DNA from: an uncultured Spartobacteria bacterium
Lineage (GTDB): Bacteria; Verrucomicrobiota; Verrucomicrobiia; Chthoniobacterales; Chthoniobacteraceae
NCBI GenBank assembly: GCA_903933715.1
Contig: CAIZLD010000051.1
Span: forward strand, 1 to 46,358
DNA: 46,358 nucleotides
Direction of reading: 5' to 3'
This document shows, in pieces, positions 16,869 through 24,155 of the stretch (positions within the stretch are counted from its first letter, which is position 1; each line of letters starts with the position of its first letter). The translations under genes and the position numbers were made by a program. The notes beneath the pieces are model-generated. The model saw only the letters and a program-made list of their open reading frames with translations. It was not told where the DNA came from and searched no databases.

Positions 16869-16953
16869 GGATCGACCGCTCCGCGGGCGATCTGGGACGC
16901 TCCTAGGAATACAAAAGGCCTCGCGCACTCCCCATCGCGCTCGGAGATCGCGT
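16869..16953 (-). repeat. GGGCGCGATGG dispersed element, copy B
   Basis: This reversed copy lies just upstream of ilvN. On the minus strand it runs from GCGATCTCCGAGCGCGATGG, through a diverged middle, to AGATCGCCCGCGGAGCGGTC and GATCC. It aligns at both ends with copy C (37934-38032). Its 5' end runs directly into the 13-bp tandem array. It is part of the 431-bp gene-free gap 16805-17235. Confidence 0.75.
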
Positions 16954-17079
16954 CCACCTGCGCGATCCACCTGCGCGATCCACCTGCGCGATCCACCTGC
17001 GCGATCCACCTGCGCGATCCACCTGCGCGATCCACCTGCGCGATCCACCTGCGCGATCCACCTGCGCCGTCAACTTGCG
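16951..17079. repeat. 13-bp minisatellite (CGATCCACCTGCG)n
   Basis: Eight perfect head-to-tail copies of CGATCCACCTGCG occupy 16963-17066. A 12-bp variant lies on one side (16951-16962) and a 13-bp variant on the other (17067-17079). The unit is the same sequence as the outer end of the adjacent dispersed element (GCAGGTGGATCGC on the minus strand), so the array probably grew from that end. Because 13 is not a multiple of three, it yields a 13-residue periodic translation that is an artefact. Confidence 0.95.
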
Positions 17080-17082
17080 GGT

Positions 17083-17225
17083 GGATCGGCCACTCCGTGG
17101 ACGATTTCCAAAACCGATTGAGCGAAGCGAACTCTATTTGTATCTCCAAGACCATTCCTCGGGAACTGCGCAGTAGCTTGATGGCGAGCGCCGTCCCCAT
17201 CGCGCCCGGAGCAAGGTCGCGATCC
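17083..17225 (-). repeat. GGGCGCGATGG dispersed element, copy D
   Basis: On the minus strand it starts GGATCGCGACCTTGCTCCGG, continues GCGCGATGGGGA, and ends CCACGGAGTGGCCGATCC plus ACCC. Both ends align with copies B and C, while the middle is diverged. It is head-to-tail with copy B, with the minisatellite at the junction. Confidence 0.65.
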
Positions 17226-17235
17226 TCCAAAGCAC

Positions 17236-17475
17236 CTAAAGCATCCGAAAACGGTCGCGCTCGTTGAGGCTGCCGCACCGGGGGCAGCGCGGGAGCTCGT
17301 CGGCGGTTGCATCTTCAAATTCGAACGCACACAGGGCGCACCGGAGCCGGTTGCGGACGGCCAGCCGTTCGCGGCGCTGGCGTTGCCATTCAAACCAGGC
17401 CCAATGCCCCAGCACAAGGGTCAGAAAGAGCCCCAGATAAATAAAAACGAGGAGCGTGAGGCTGACGCGGATCAT
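17236..17475 (-). CDS. membrane-anchored zinc-ribbon protein, 79 residues
   Basis: This small protein has one N-terminal membrane helix (about residues 5-27), a basic segment (30-45) and a cytoplasmic zinc ribbon: Cys46-x2-Cys49 and Cys64-x2-Cys67. Its ATG overlaps the stop of the TonB-like gene (ATGA at 17472-17475), which implies translational coupling and a role linked to the ExbB/ExbD/TonB-like complex. The basic region next to the helix predicts an N-out, C-in topology. I do not recognise a named family; the ribbon resembles those of many small regulators. A larger frame through the same region up to 18210 is a shadow of the TonB-like gene. Confidence 0.8.
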   Translation of the reverse strand: MIRVSLTLLVFIYLGLFLTLVLGHWAWFEWQRQRRERLAVRNRLRCALCAFEFEDATADELPRCPRCGSLNERDRFRML

Positions 17476-18269
17476 CGGGCGGCCTCCGGTCGCGGTGCGG
17501 CGCTTTCCTGCGCTTGCGCCCCCCAGGTGAAGGTGGCAAACCCCCATTGGAGCGGGGTCGAGGAAGGGGAAAACGGGTGCGCCCGCAGGAGCAGCTCGGC
17601 TTGCTCGTCGATCTTCGGGTCGCTGCTCGATCCCGCTTCGCTGCCGGATTGCGGGAAACAGTAGCGGACCTCCCCCTTCCCCCCGATCCCGACGAGAAAC
17701 ACCGTGGGGCGCAGATGGGCGCGGCTGGGGGTGGCCAGTTGGATCGGGGCATTCGGGGCGGCATCCCGGGCGGCCAAACCTTCGGAAAACGCGAGCGAGT
17801 TGGGGACGGAGCGGCGGACCGGGGCGGGAGCCGGGGCCGGGGAATCGTCGCGCGAATCCAAAAGGGTGCGGGCCGCCGGGAACGCGGGCTGTGTTTGCGC
17901 CGGTTCCACCTCCATCCGGAACGGGCGGGCGGTGGCGTAGGAGGGACGGTAAAGAAGTTGGCCCAAGTCGGGCGGCGGGGCGACTTCCTGGACACTTCCG
18001 ACCACGGCCGGGTCTTGCGCCTGCACCCAACGCAGGAACGCGGCGCTTTCGGGCTGGTCGGCGGTGATTAACGTGATCTGCGCCGGGGGAGGGGTCACGC
18101 CGACAGCGGGCGGATAAGCCACCTGGAACAGAAAAAAGGCGATCGCGTGTCCGGCGAGCGAGAGGAGCAGAAAGGCGGGAAGCAGCAGCGAAGCATTCCG
18201 TTCCGGCCACCGAAAGACCAGCAAGTGCTCCACTTGCGCCGCGAGCGCTGCGAGACCACGGGAGTTCAT
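17472..18269 (-). CDS. TonB-like energy transducer protein
   Basis: This 265-residue protein has one N-terminal membrane helix (about residues 27-50), a Pro/Ala-rich periplasmic spacer (about 50-165) and a C-terminal domain (about 168-250). The C-terminal pattern is PTVFLVGIGGKGEVRYCFPQ, an acidic segment with DPKIDEQAELLLRAHPF, and a WGFATFTWG end. This resembles a diverged TonB C-terminal domain. The protein would link the ExbB/ExbD-like motor to an outer-membrane partner. It overlaps the ExbD-like gene upstream and the zinc-ribbon gene downstream by 4 bp each. The TonB assignment rests on architecture and neighbours; sequence similarity to classical TonB is low. Confidence 0.75.
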   Translation of the reverse strand: MNSRGLAALAAQVEHLLVFRWPERNASLLLPAFLLLSLAGHAIAFFLFQVAYPPAVGVTPPPAQITLITADQPESAAFLRWVQAQDPAVVGSVQEVAPPPDLGQLLYRPSYATARPFRMEVEPAQTQPAFPAARTLLDSRDDSPAPAPAPVRRSVPNSLAFSEGLAARDAAPNAPIQLATPSRAHLRPTVFLVGIGGKGEVRYCFPQSGSEAGSSSDPKIDEQAELLLRAHPFSPSSTPLQWGFATFTWGAQAQESAAPRPEAAR

Positions 18270-18670
18270 TGTGGCGGGTTGGCGGCGGCCACGGCTACCG
18301 AGTAGCCCCGGCGAAGGCCCAGATTCATGACGTTGGAGACGAGTTCGTAGGGAGTCTGGCGGTCGGCCCGGATGACCAGCGCCCGATCTTTGACTCCCGG
18401 CTCGGCCAGCATCCGGTCAAGCTGCTCCAACTCGACTTTTTGATCGCGGAAATAAAGCGTCGGTTGCGCCCCGGCGATGATGCTCACGATCTGCGGATGG
18501 CGCTGGGGGCTCAGGTTAAACGAGGAGACCGGCAGGGTGATTGCCAATCCCGGTTGCAGGATGAAACTGTTGCTTAAAACAAAAAACGCCAGCGTCAGGA
18601 AAAGGACGTTGATCAACGGGATAAGGTTGAACAACTCCGGGTTGTATTGGACGGTGCGGTGCAGTTTCAC
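18266..18670 (-). CDS. ExbD/TolR-like protein lacking the conserved membrane Asp
   Basis: This 134-residue protein has the ExbD architecture: short basic N-terminus, one membrane helix (about residues 16-38) and a periplasmic domain (about 45-130) with a DRALVIRADRQTPYELVSNV stretch typical of the family. In ExbD and TolR the helix starts L-x-P-L-I-D, and that Asp carries protons. Here it reads LIPLINVLF, with Asn21 (codon AAC at 18608-18610). GTG 18670 is chosen as start because it gives the usual N-terminus and leaves 7 bp after the ExbB stop. TTG 18718 would add 16 residues and overlap the ExbB-like gene by 41 bp. It overlaps the TonB-like gene by 4 bp. Confidence 0.82.
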   Translation of the reverse strand: MKLHRTVQYNPELFNLIPLINVLFLTLAFFVLSNSFILQPGLAITLPVSSFNLSPQRHPQIVSIIAGAQPTLYFRDQKVELEQLDRMLAEPGVKDRALVIRADRQTPYELVSNVMNLGLRRGYSVAVAAANPPQ

Positions 18671-18677
18671 GTCGGTT

Positions 18678-19346
18678 TTATTCGGTCCGGGCGGCCCGTC
18701 GACGGTCGCCAAATTCAATCAACGCTTCCCGGCCCAGCGGCGTTTCGGTGATCAGGTTGACGATCTCGATCCCGGCCCGCTCCATGTCGTGCATGAGGGT
18801 GTTGACCCGGGAGGAAAGAAGGCTGAACGCGAGCGAGGTGGGGATGGCGACCACCAACCCGGCGGCCGTGGTGAGAAGGCTCTTGTAGATGCCCACCGAG
18901 ATATCGGCCGAGGTGGCGATCCCGCCCGAGTTGCTCGAAAGCGTGATGAAGGCGTCGATCAAGCCGGTGACCGTCCCGAGCAACCCGACCATCGGGGCGA
19001 CGTAGGCAATGACAGCGAGCATCGGCAGGCGGCGTTCGAGTTTGGGGACTTCAAGCTGCCCGGCTTCCTGGACAATCTCTTTGAGTTCCGAGCGGGGGGC
19101 GTCGTGCCGGACAATCGCGGCATGAATGACACGGGCGACCGGACCGGCGGTCCCGGCGCATTCGTGGAGCGCCTCGGCGAAATTGCCGCGCGCGATCAGG
19201 TTGGAGAGGCCGCGCAGGAACTCGCCGACTCGCAGGGTCACGCGGTGATAATAGACGAGCCGTTCGAAAAAGACCGCAGTGGCCACGATGCTCAAGAGCA
19301 AGAGCAGCCACATCAAGGGGCCGCCTTTTTGCATGTAGTCGATCAT
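18678..19346 (-). CDS. ExbB/TolQ/MotA family proton-channel protein
   Basis: This 222-residue inner-membrane protein has three helices: about residues 11-28, 108-130 and 155-178. A cytoplasmic domain sits between the first two. The conserved pore segments PMVGLLGTVTGLIDAF and YKSLLTTAAGLVVAIPTSL carry the family's Thr residues. It is the first gene of a four-gene operon (ExbB-, ExbD-, TonB-like, zinc ribbon). ATG 19346 places the first helix at the N-terminus; a TTG at 19382 is less likely. It is divergent from the porin gene, with the Pho-box-like array in between. Confidence 0.9.
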   Translation of the reverse strand: MIDYMQKGGPLMWLLLLLSIVATAVFFERLVYYHRVTLRVGEFLRGLSNLIARGNFAEALHECAGTAGPVARVIHAAIVRHDAPRSELKEIVQEAGQLEVPKLERRLPMLAVIAYVAPMVGLLGTVTGLIDAFITLSSNSGGIATSADISVGIYKSLLTTAAGLVVAIPTSLAFSLLSSRVNTLMHDMERAGIEIVNLITETPLGREALIEFGDRRRAARTE

Positions 19347-19440
19347 GGGAAATCTTATAGGTGGGAACGGGCTCCGCTGCAACCGTCAATCCGGGGGGGG
19401 TGGAAGGGGGGTGTCAAAAAAGGGGGGCAATCGCCGCCAA

Positions 19441-19480
19441 TTGTCACGCAATTGTCACAATAGCGTCATGAAGCTGTCAC
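19441..19480 (+). promoter_or_regulatory. Pho-box-like array: four 7-mers at 11-bp period
   Basis: Four heptamers lie at exact 11-bp spacing: TTGTCAC (19441), TTGTCAC (19452), GCGTCAT (19463) and CTGTCAC (19474), with 4-bp spacers. The PhoB box of proteobacteria is CTGTCAT repeats with 4-bp spacers in this same orientation. It lies 100 bp upstream of the porin start and points towards it. TTTAGT at 19486-19491 is a possible -10 element, but its spacing is not ideal. The array lies in the divergent region and could also affect the exbB-like operon. Confidence 0.85.
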
Positions 19481-19579
19481 AACGCTTTAGTCAGCTTTGG
19501 CCCGTCGTTCCAATCGTGGGTTCCCGGAGTTCCGGGGTTGCCCTCGAATCGGGACTTCCAAAAAACAAACAACCTATTC

Positions 19580-21406
19580 ATGAAAAAATCGACCCTTACG
19601 ACGTTGGCTTTGGCGGGAGCGCTTGTCTTTGGCGGCGCGGCCTCTTCCCAGGCTCAAGACAGCGGCGCGCTCCTCGACGCGCTGGTTCGCAAAAAAGTCC
19701 TCACCTCCCAGGAAGCTGAGGACGTGCGGGCTGACCTGATCAAAGAAAGCGCGGCGACCAACGCCGGGAAATTGCAGCTTTCCAACTCGATCACCAGCTT
19801 GAAGCTCTACGGCGATGTGCGCCTGCGCTACCAATACGACAATAAAGACCCGCAGATCGAAACGCCGCTGGCGGGCAGCAACTATCTTTTCAGCACCAAC
19901 GATAACAGCACCTTAAGCGCCCTTACCACGGCCAATAGCAACAAATCGCCCTGGGCCACCGACGCCAAGGGATTCGTGATCGCCACCGGGGACGTCAAAA
20001 ACGCCGCCGGGAAAGTCGTTTACCATAAAGGGGATCGCCTGCTCGCCAGCAACGGCGACCCGATCAAGGGACAAATCAACCCGGCCACGACCGGCGTGGG
20101 CGCTCCCGCCAACGGGGCTCAGCGCAACCGGGAACGGATCCGCCTGCGGCTTGCCGCCGACTTCCAGTTGGCCGGAGGGTTCTTTGGCGGGGTGCAACTC
20201 CAGACCACGCAGGCTGCCGACAGCGGCAACCAGAGCTTTGGCGATTCCTCGACCGGAGCGGCCGGGTTTGGCAACTACAATATCTATATCAGCCGCGCCT
20301 ATGTCGGCTGGAATGCCAACGACTGGCTCACGCTGGTGGGCGGCAAGCAGCCCAACCCGTTCTACACGACCGACCTGGTCTGGGATGCCGACATCAACCC
20401 GGACGGCTTTGTGGAAAAAGTCGACCTGATCAAACTTTTTGGCGGCAACGGCTCGGAAGTCGTGAGCTACAGCCAGGACGGCAAGCAACTCTCCAGCGTT
20501 TCGACGATCCGCTCGGAGAGCGCGTATGAGTTGAGTCTCGTGGCCGGTCAGTTCGTTTTCAACGACAACGCCGAAGACAGCTTCGGGTCCGGCTTCAAAA
20601 CCGACGCCTGGCTTTTTAACACGCAGTTGGTGGGCAGCGTCAAGGTGACGCCTGGCGTGAAAGTCACGCTCGCCCCCGGCTACATGACTTACACCTCCGG
20701 CAACACGACCGATCTCAACAACGAGACCGCCTTCATGACCACCAAGTCCGGGGCTACGGTTCTCACGAACTATCAGTACTCCGCGGTTTCCAAGAACGGC
20801 GTGCTCGTGCCGGTGGCGGCGACTCGTGATCTCTCGATCATTACCGCTCCCGGCGATGTCTCGTTCAAGCTCTGCGGTCTTAAAGCCAAGGTGCTGTGGG
20901 ACTTTGCCTACAACACCCAGGGAGCCCAGCGCGTGGAAGAGGTCTATGGCCTCCAGAACATTCAAGTGCCTGTCAAAAACGCCAGCGGCGTCGTGACCGG
21001 GTATCAAAGCGCCAAAGGAACCGTCAAGCCGACCACGCGGATCAGCACGACCCGGGTTTCCGGCCACGAAAGCCAGGACGACATCGCCTGGTTGGCCGGT
21101 ATCCAGTTGGGTGAAAACAAAAAGGCTGGCGACTGGTCGGTTATGGCGAACTTCCGCCAGACCGGACTCGGCTCGGTCGATCCGAATCTCAATGATTCGG
21201 ACTTCGCCCTCGGGCAGCTCAATATGCAAGGGGTCAAGACCGGCCTCGCCTACAACTTCACCGACTTCTGTGTCGGTGCGGTCACGTATTATAGCGCCTG
21301 GAACCTCCGCGATGATCTCATTGGCGGACAGGCAACCGGCGGCCAGAAGATCGCCAGCATGAACGGGGTGCAAATCCTGCAGCTCGATCTCAACGTGAAA
21401 TTCTAG
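19580..21406 (+). CDS. putative outer-membrane porin (Porin_5-like)
   Basis: This 608-residue precursor has a cleavable signal peptide (about residues 1-25, ending ASSQA). A short helical segment (about 30-55, LLDALVRKKVLTSQEAEDV) like those before porin barrels follows, then a long region rich in alternating hydrophobic/polar strands, Tyr, Asn and Gly, such as SLKLYGDVRLRYQY. It ends in the aromatic-terminal strand LQLDLNVKF, where the final Phe is the outer-membrane assembly signal. This fits a beta-barrel porin. With a Pho-box-like array upstream and pstS downstream, phosphate-starvation expression and phosphate or organophosphate passage are likely, by analogy with PhoE/OprP. ATG 19580 is chosen because it starts the signal peptide; an upstream start at 19538 would not. 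Confidence 0.87.
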   Translation: MKKSTLTTLALAGALVFGGAASSQAQDSGALLDALVRKKVLTSQEAEDVRADLIKESAATNAGKLQLSNSITSLKLYGDVRLRYQYDNKDPQIETPLAGSNYLFSTNDNSTLSALTTANSNKSPWATDAKGFVIATGDVKNAAGKVVYHKGDRLLASNGDPIKGQINPATTGVGAPANGAQRNRERIRLRLAADFQLAGGFFGGVQLQTTQAADSGNQSFGDSSTGAAGFGNYNIYISRAYVGWNANDWLTLVGGKQPNPFYTTDLVWDADINPDGFVEKVDLIKLFGGNGSEVVSYSQDGKQLSSVSTIRSESAYELSLVAGQFVFNDNAEDSFGSGFKTDAWLFNTQLVGSVKVTPGVKVTLAPGYMTYTSGNTTDLNNETAFMTTKSGATVLTNYQYSAVSKNGVLVPVAATRDLSIITAPGDVSFKLCGLKAKVLWDFAYNTQGAQRVEEVYGLQNIQVPVKNASGVVTGYQSAKGTVKPTTRISTTRVSGHESQDDIAWLAGIQLGENKKAGDWSVMANFRQTGLGSVDPNLNDSDFALGQLNMQGVKTGLAYNFTDFCVGAVTYYSAWNLRDDLIGGQATGGQKIASMNGVQILQLDLNVKF

Positions 21407-21420
21407 GGTCAAAAAAATGT

Positions 21421-21458
21421 GCGGGTCCGGCGTTGAAGCCGATGCCGGACCCGCTTTA
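21421..21458 (+). terminator. terminator hairpin after porin gene
   Basis: The stem GCGGGTCCGGC / GCCGGACCCGC (11 bp) has a 12-nt loop and is followed by TTTAAT. It lies 14 bp after the porin stop and separates the porin from pstS, so pstS probably has its own promoter. Confidence 0.8.
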
Positions 21459-21484
21459 ATCCAATTCAACCCGATTCCATTCAA

Positions 21485-21495
21485 CTGTCACAACG
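21485..21495 (+). promoter_or_regulatory. CTGTCACAACG motif just before pstS (possible half Pho box)
   Basis: The 11-mer CTGTCACAACG is identical to the last unit of the porin's Pho-box-like array (19474-19484). It ends one base before the pstS ATG. The segment 11 bp upstream (ATTCCAT at 21474) matches the heptamer at only four of seven positions. Its place so close to the start codon would suit a repressor or a leftover copy better than an activator site. Confidence 0.35.
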
Positions 21496-21496
21496 T

Positions 21497-22306
21497 ATGA
21501 AAAAAACACTCGCTCTCGCCGTTACCGTGGCTCTTTCCACCACATTTGCCGGTGCCGATCAGCTCGTCATCAAAGGTTCCGACACCCTCGGCGCCAAACT
21601 CGTCCCGCAATTGGCCGAAGCCTACAAAGCGGAAAACCCGAACACCCAGTTTAACATCGCCGCCGAAGGCTCCTCCACCGGCTTTGCCGCGCTGATCGAC
21701 CAGACCGCCAACATCGGCATGGCCAGCCGCCGCGCCAAACCGACGGAAATCTCCGCCGCGCTCGCCAAGGGGCTCGACCTTCGCCCGACGATCGTGGCCT
21801 GGGACGGCATTGCCGTCATCGTCAACGGTTCCAATCCGATTCCCGCGCTCACCAAAAAACAGGTGGAGCAAATCTTCACCGGCGACATCAAAGACTGGTC
21901 CGCCGTCGGCGGCGCGCCCGGCAAGATCTCCATCTATACCCGCAACACGGCCTCGGGCACCTATGCCGATTTCAAGGAGCTGGCGATGAGCAAGCGGGAC
22001 TACGCCGGTTCTTCGCAAAAGATGGCGGGCAACGAGCAGATCGTCTCGGAAGTGGCCAAAAACCCGGCCGGGATCGGCTATGTCGGCCTTGCCTATCTCA
22101 AGGCCTCCGGGATCAAAGTCCTGGCAGTGGACGGCAAAAAGCCGGACCAGGCCGATGTCCGCAACAAGAGTTATCCCTACTCGCGTCCCACCTTTTACTA
22201 CACCAACGGCTCGCCTGCCGGTGAGACCAAGGCTTTTGTCGATTTCACGCTAAGCCCCAGGGGTCAGAAGATCGTGGAGCAAGTCGGGTTCGTGCCTGTT
22301 CAGTAA
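21497..22306 (+). CDS. pstS: phosphate ABC transporter substrate-binding protein
   Basis: This 269-residue periplasmic phosphate-binding protein has a signal peptide (about residues 1-20, MKKTLALAVTVALSTTFAGA). The binding domain begins VIKGSDTLG, and GSSTGFAALI, GMASRR and NTASGTY supply phosphate-contact loops. The GSDT and SSTG pattern is that of the PstS/SBP_bac family. It delivers phosphate to PstCAB, which is encoded downstream after a terminator and a 172-bp repeat element. There is no Shine-Dalgarno site before ATG 21497. Confidence 0.94.
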   Translation: MKKTLALAVTVALSTTFAGADQLVIKGSDTLGAKLVPQLAEAYKAENPNTQFNIAAEGSSTGFAALIDQTANIGMASRRAKPTEISAALAKGLDLRPTIVAWDGIAVIVNGSNPIPALTKKQVEQIFTGDIKDWSAVGGAPGKISIYTRNTASGTYADFKELAMSKRDYAGSSQKMAGNEQIVSEVAKNPAGIGYVGLAYLKASGIKVLAVDGKKPDQADVRNKSYPYSRPTFYYTNGSPAGETKAFVDFTLSPRGQKIVEQVGFVPVQ

Positions 22307-22321
22307 CCTATTCATCGATCG

Positions 22322-22355
22322 AACAGCCTGCTGGTTGACTCTGGCAGGCTGTTTT
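22322..22355 (+). terminator. rho-independent terminator after pstS
   Basis: The stem AACAGCCTGC / GCAGGCTGTT (10 bp) has a 12-nt loop and is followed by TT. It lies 16 bp after the pstS stop. It would let the binding protein be made in excess over the PstCAB permease, as in many Pst loci. Confidence 0.85.
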
Positions 22356-22380
22356 GATCTGCTAGGCTCCGCGAACCAGC

Positions 22381-22552
22381 CTCGTTCCCAATCTCCCGAT
22401 TGGGAATGCACTTGCTCTTGGAAACTCTGTTTCCCTGCGCGAGCCATGACTGTGAAGTTTTTTTTATGATGCCAGGTCCAAACTCTCTCCAACGCTTTCC
22501 GAAACGGAGTTTCGCGGAACAACTGCGTTCCCAAACAGAGTTTGGGAACGAG
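22381..22552. repeat. CTCGTTCCCA palindromic element, full copy
   Basis: This 172-bp element fills most of the 278-bp pstS-pstC gap. The outer ends are CTCGTTCCCA and TGGGAACGAG. Internal palindromes include CCCAATCTCCCGATTGGG, GGAAACTCTGTTTCC and CGAAACGGAGTTTCG. It aligns with the copy at 15030-15163 but has a longer middle. It lies inside what is usually a continuous pst operon. Confidence 0.8.
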
Positions 22553-22584
22553 GGAGCCGTGAACGCGTCTCCGGCTCCTACGAC

Positions 22585-24147
22585 ATGAAAAATCCCAACC
22601 GCTTCGACCGCACCCGGCTTCGCCTGGATCATTTGATTGCCCGGTTCTTTGGCGCAAACGCGTTGGTGGCTATTGTCGTGCTCGCGCTTATCACGCTGTT
22701 CCTGTTTCGCGAAGGGGCGGCGTTCTTCCCGATGAATCTGGAAAACCTCCGCAATTACCGGCTGGCGGGCCTGGAATATGTCGGCATGATGCGGGACGAA
22801 ATCGAGGGGCATACCGCCCTTAACCGCAGTTTGCAGGATTTGCGGCTGCGCCAGATGAACGCCCTGCTTGCGGAAAAGAAATCGCCCGAGGCGATCCAGG
22901 CCGAGCTTGCGAAATTCGATGCCTTTACCGCGGAATTTGACTCCGCCGTGGATGAATTGCGCGGAGTGGTTTCCGACCTGACCGATGCTGTCACTGCGAT
23001 CAAAGATAAAGCCAAGCTGCGCGAGGACGCCCTCCAGCAGCGTCAATTTTTGCTCAACGAAGGCAAGCGCGCCGAAGCCGATGCGGTGCCCGTCACCGAG
23101 ATCGACTTTGTAAAAGAGCTGGAACCGGTCAAAGCCGCGTTTCCGCTCTTCGAATCGGCTTCGCTCCAGTTCCGGGGCAAGATCGAGACCCTTCTTTTGC
23201 GTCCGCCCACGCTGCCGGTCAAAGCGTTGCAGCCCCGGTTTGAGCAGTTCCAAAAAGCGGCTCGCGCCTACATCGCCGCATTCCCGGAGACCAATCGCAG
23301 GCTCAAGGAATGGAACCAATTTGCGCCAGTCCCGTGGATTCGCAGCGTCACCTCGTTCCTCTTCGGGACGGAATGGATCACCAACAGTTTCTGGCAGGAT
23401 TGGTATGGGGTGCTTCCGCTGTTGACCGGCTCGCTGCTGGTCAGTTTCATCGCGTTGCTCATTGCGGTCCCGCTGGGAGTTTGCACGGCGGTCTACACGA
23501 GCGAGCTGGCTCACCCGGCCGAACAGCGGCTCATCAAGCCGTACATCGAATTCATCTCGGCGATCCCGTCAGTCGTGCTCGGTTTTTTTGGCATCGCCGT
23601 GCTGGGGGAGACGCTGCGCGCCCTCACCCAATGGAAGGCGCTGAGCTGGATCAGTTTTTTCCCGATCGCCGAGCGGCTCAACGCGTTCACCGCCGGGGTG
23701 TTGCTGGCTTTGATGGCGCTGCCGACCATCTTCACCCTTTCCGAGGACGCCATCAACAGCGTCCCCCGAGCTTTTAAGGAAGCGAGCTACGCGCTTGGAG
23801 CCACGCGGCTCCAGACGGTGTTCCGCATCCTGATCCCGGCGTCGCTTTCCGGCATCATCTCCGCGGTTCTGCTCGGGTTTGGGCGCGTCATCGGGGAGAC
23901 GATGGTGGTGCTGCTCTGTGCCGGGAACCGGATTGCGATCCCGGATTTCACTCAAGGGCTGGGGGTCTTTTTCCAACCGGTCCACACGATGACCGGCATC
24001 GTCGCGCAGGAATTGGGGGAGGTCGCCAACGGCACCATTCATTACCGGGCGCTTTTCATGGTCGGCTTGCTGCTCTTCGTGCTTGCGCTCGGGATCAACT
24101 GGCTGGCCCAACTCATGGTGCGGCGGTTCAAAATTTCGATCGGGTAA
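22585..24147 (+). CDS. pstC: phosphate ABC transporter permease PstC, long form
   Basis: This 520-residue inner-membrane permease is about 200 residues longer than typical PstC. The first membrane helix is at about residues 24-43. A charged, heptad-rich insert (about 50-262) then lies where ordinary PstC has a short periplasmic loop. The core (about 270-520) has the five remaining helices and the EAA-type coupling loop with [21 protein letters not shown]. The topology predicts that the insert is periplasmic, where it could contact PstS. The frame is intact, with no sign of fusion to a foreign gene. It is followed 8 bp later by pstA. Confidence 0.93.
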   Translation: MKNPNRFDRTRLRLDHLIARFFGANALVAIVVLALITLFLFREGAAFFPMNLENLRNYRLAGLEYVGMMRDEIEGHTALNRSLQDLRLRQMNALLAEKKSPEAIQAELAKFDAFTAEFDSAVDELRGVVSDLTDAVTAIKDKAKLREDALQQRQFLLNEGKRAEADAVPVTEIDFVKELEPVKAAFPLFESASLQFRGKIETLLLRPPTLPVKALQPRFEQFQKAARAYIAAFPETNRRLKEWNQFAPVPWIRSVTSFLFGTEWITNSFWQDWYGVLPLLTGSLLVSFIALLIAVPLGVCTAVYTSELAHPAEQRLIKPYIEFISAIPSVVLGFFGIAVLGETLRALTQWKALSWISFFPIAERLNAFTAGVLLALMALPTIFTLSEDAINSVPRAFKEASYALGATRLQTVFRILIPASLSGIISAVLLGFGRVIGETMVVLLCAGNRIAIPDFTQGLGVFFQPVHTMTGIVAQELGEVANGTIHYRALFMVGLLLFVLALGINWLAQLMVRRFKISIG

Positions 24148-24155
24148 TTTTTTTC

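Noticed and set aside
15206-16906. 566-residue plus-strand frame
   Set aside because: It is antisense to ilvC and ilvN, which have full family motifs. The frame shows no domain of its own.
16951-17079. CRISPR-like array
   Set aside because: The 13-bp units are contiguous with no spacers and no cas genes are present, so it is a minisatellite.
19913-21484. 523-residue minus-strand frame across the porin gene
   Set aside because: It is a codon-bias shadow: it lacks any motif and would run through the porin terminator.
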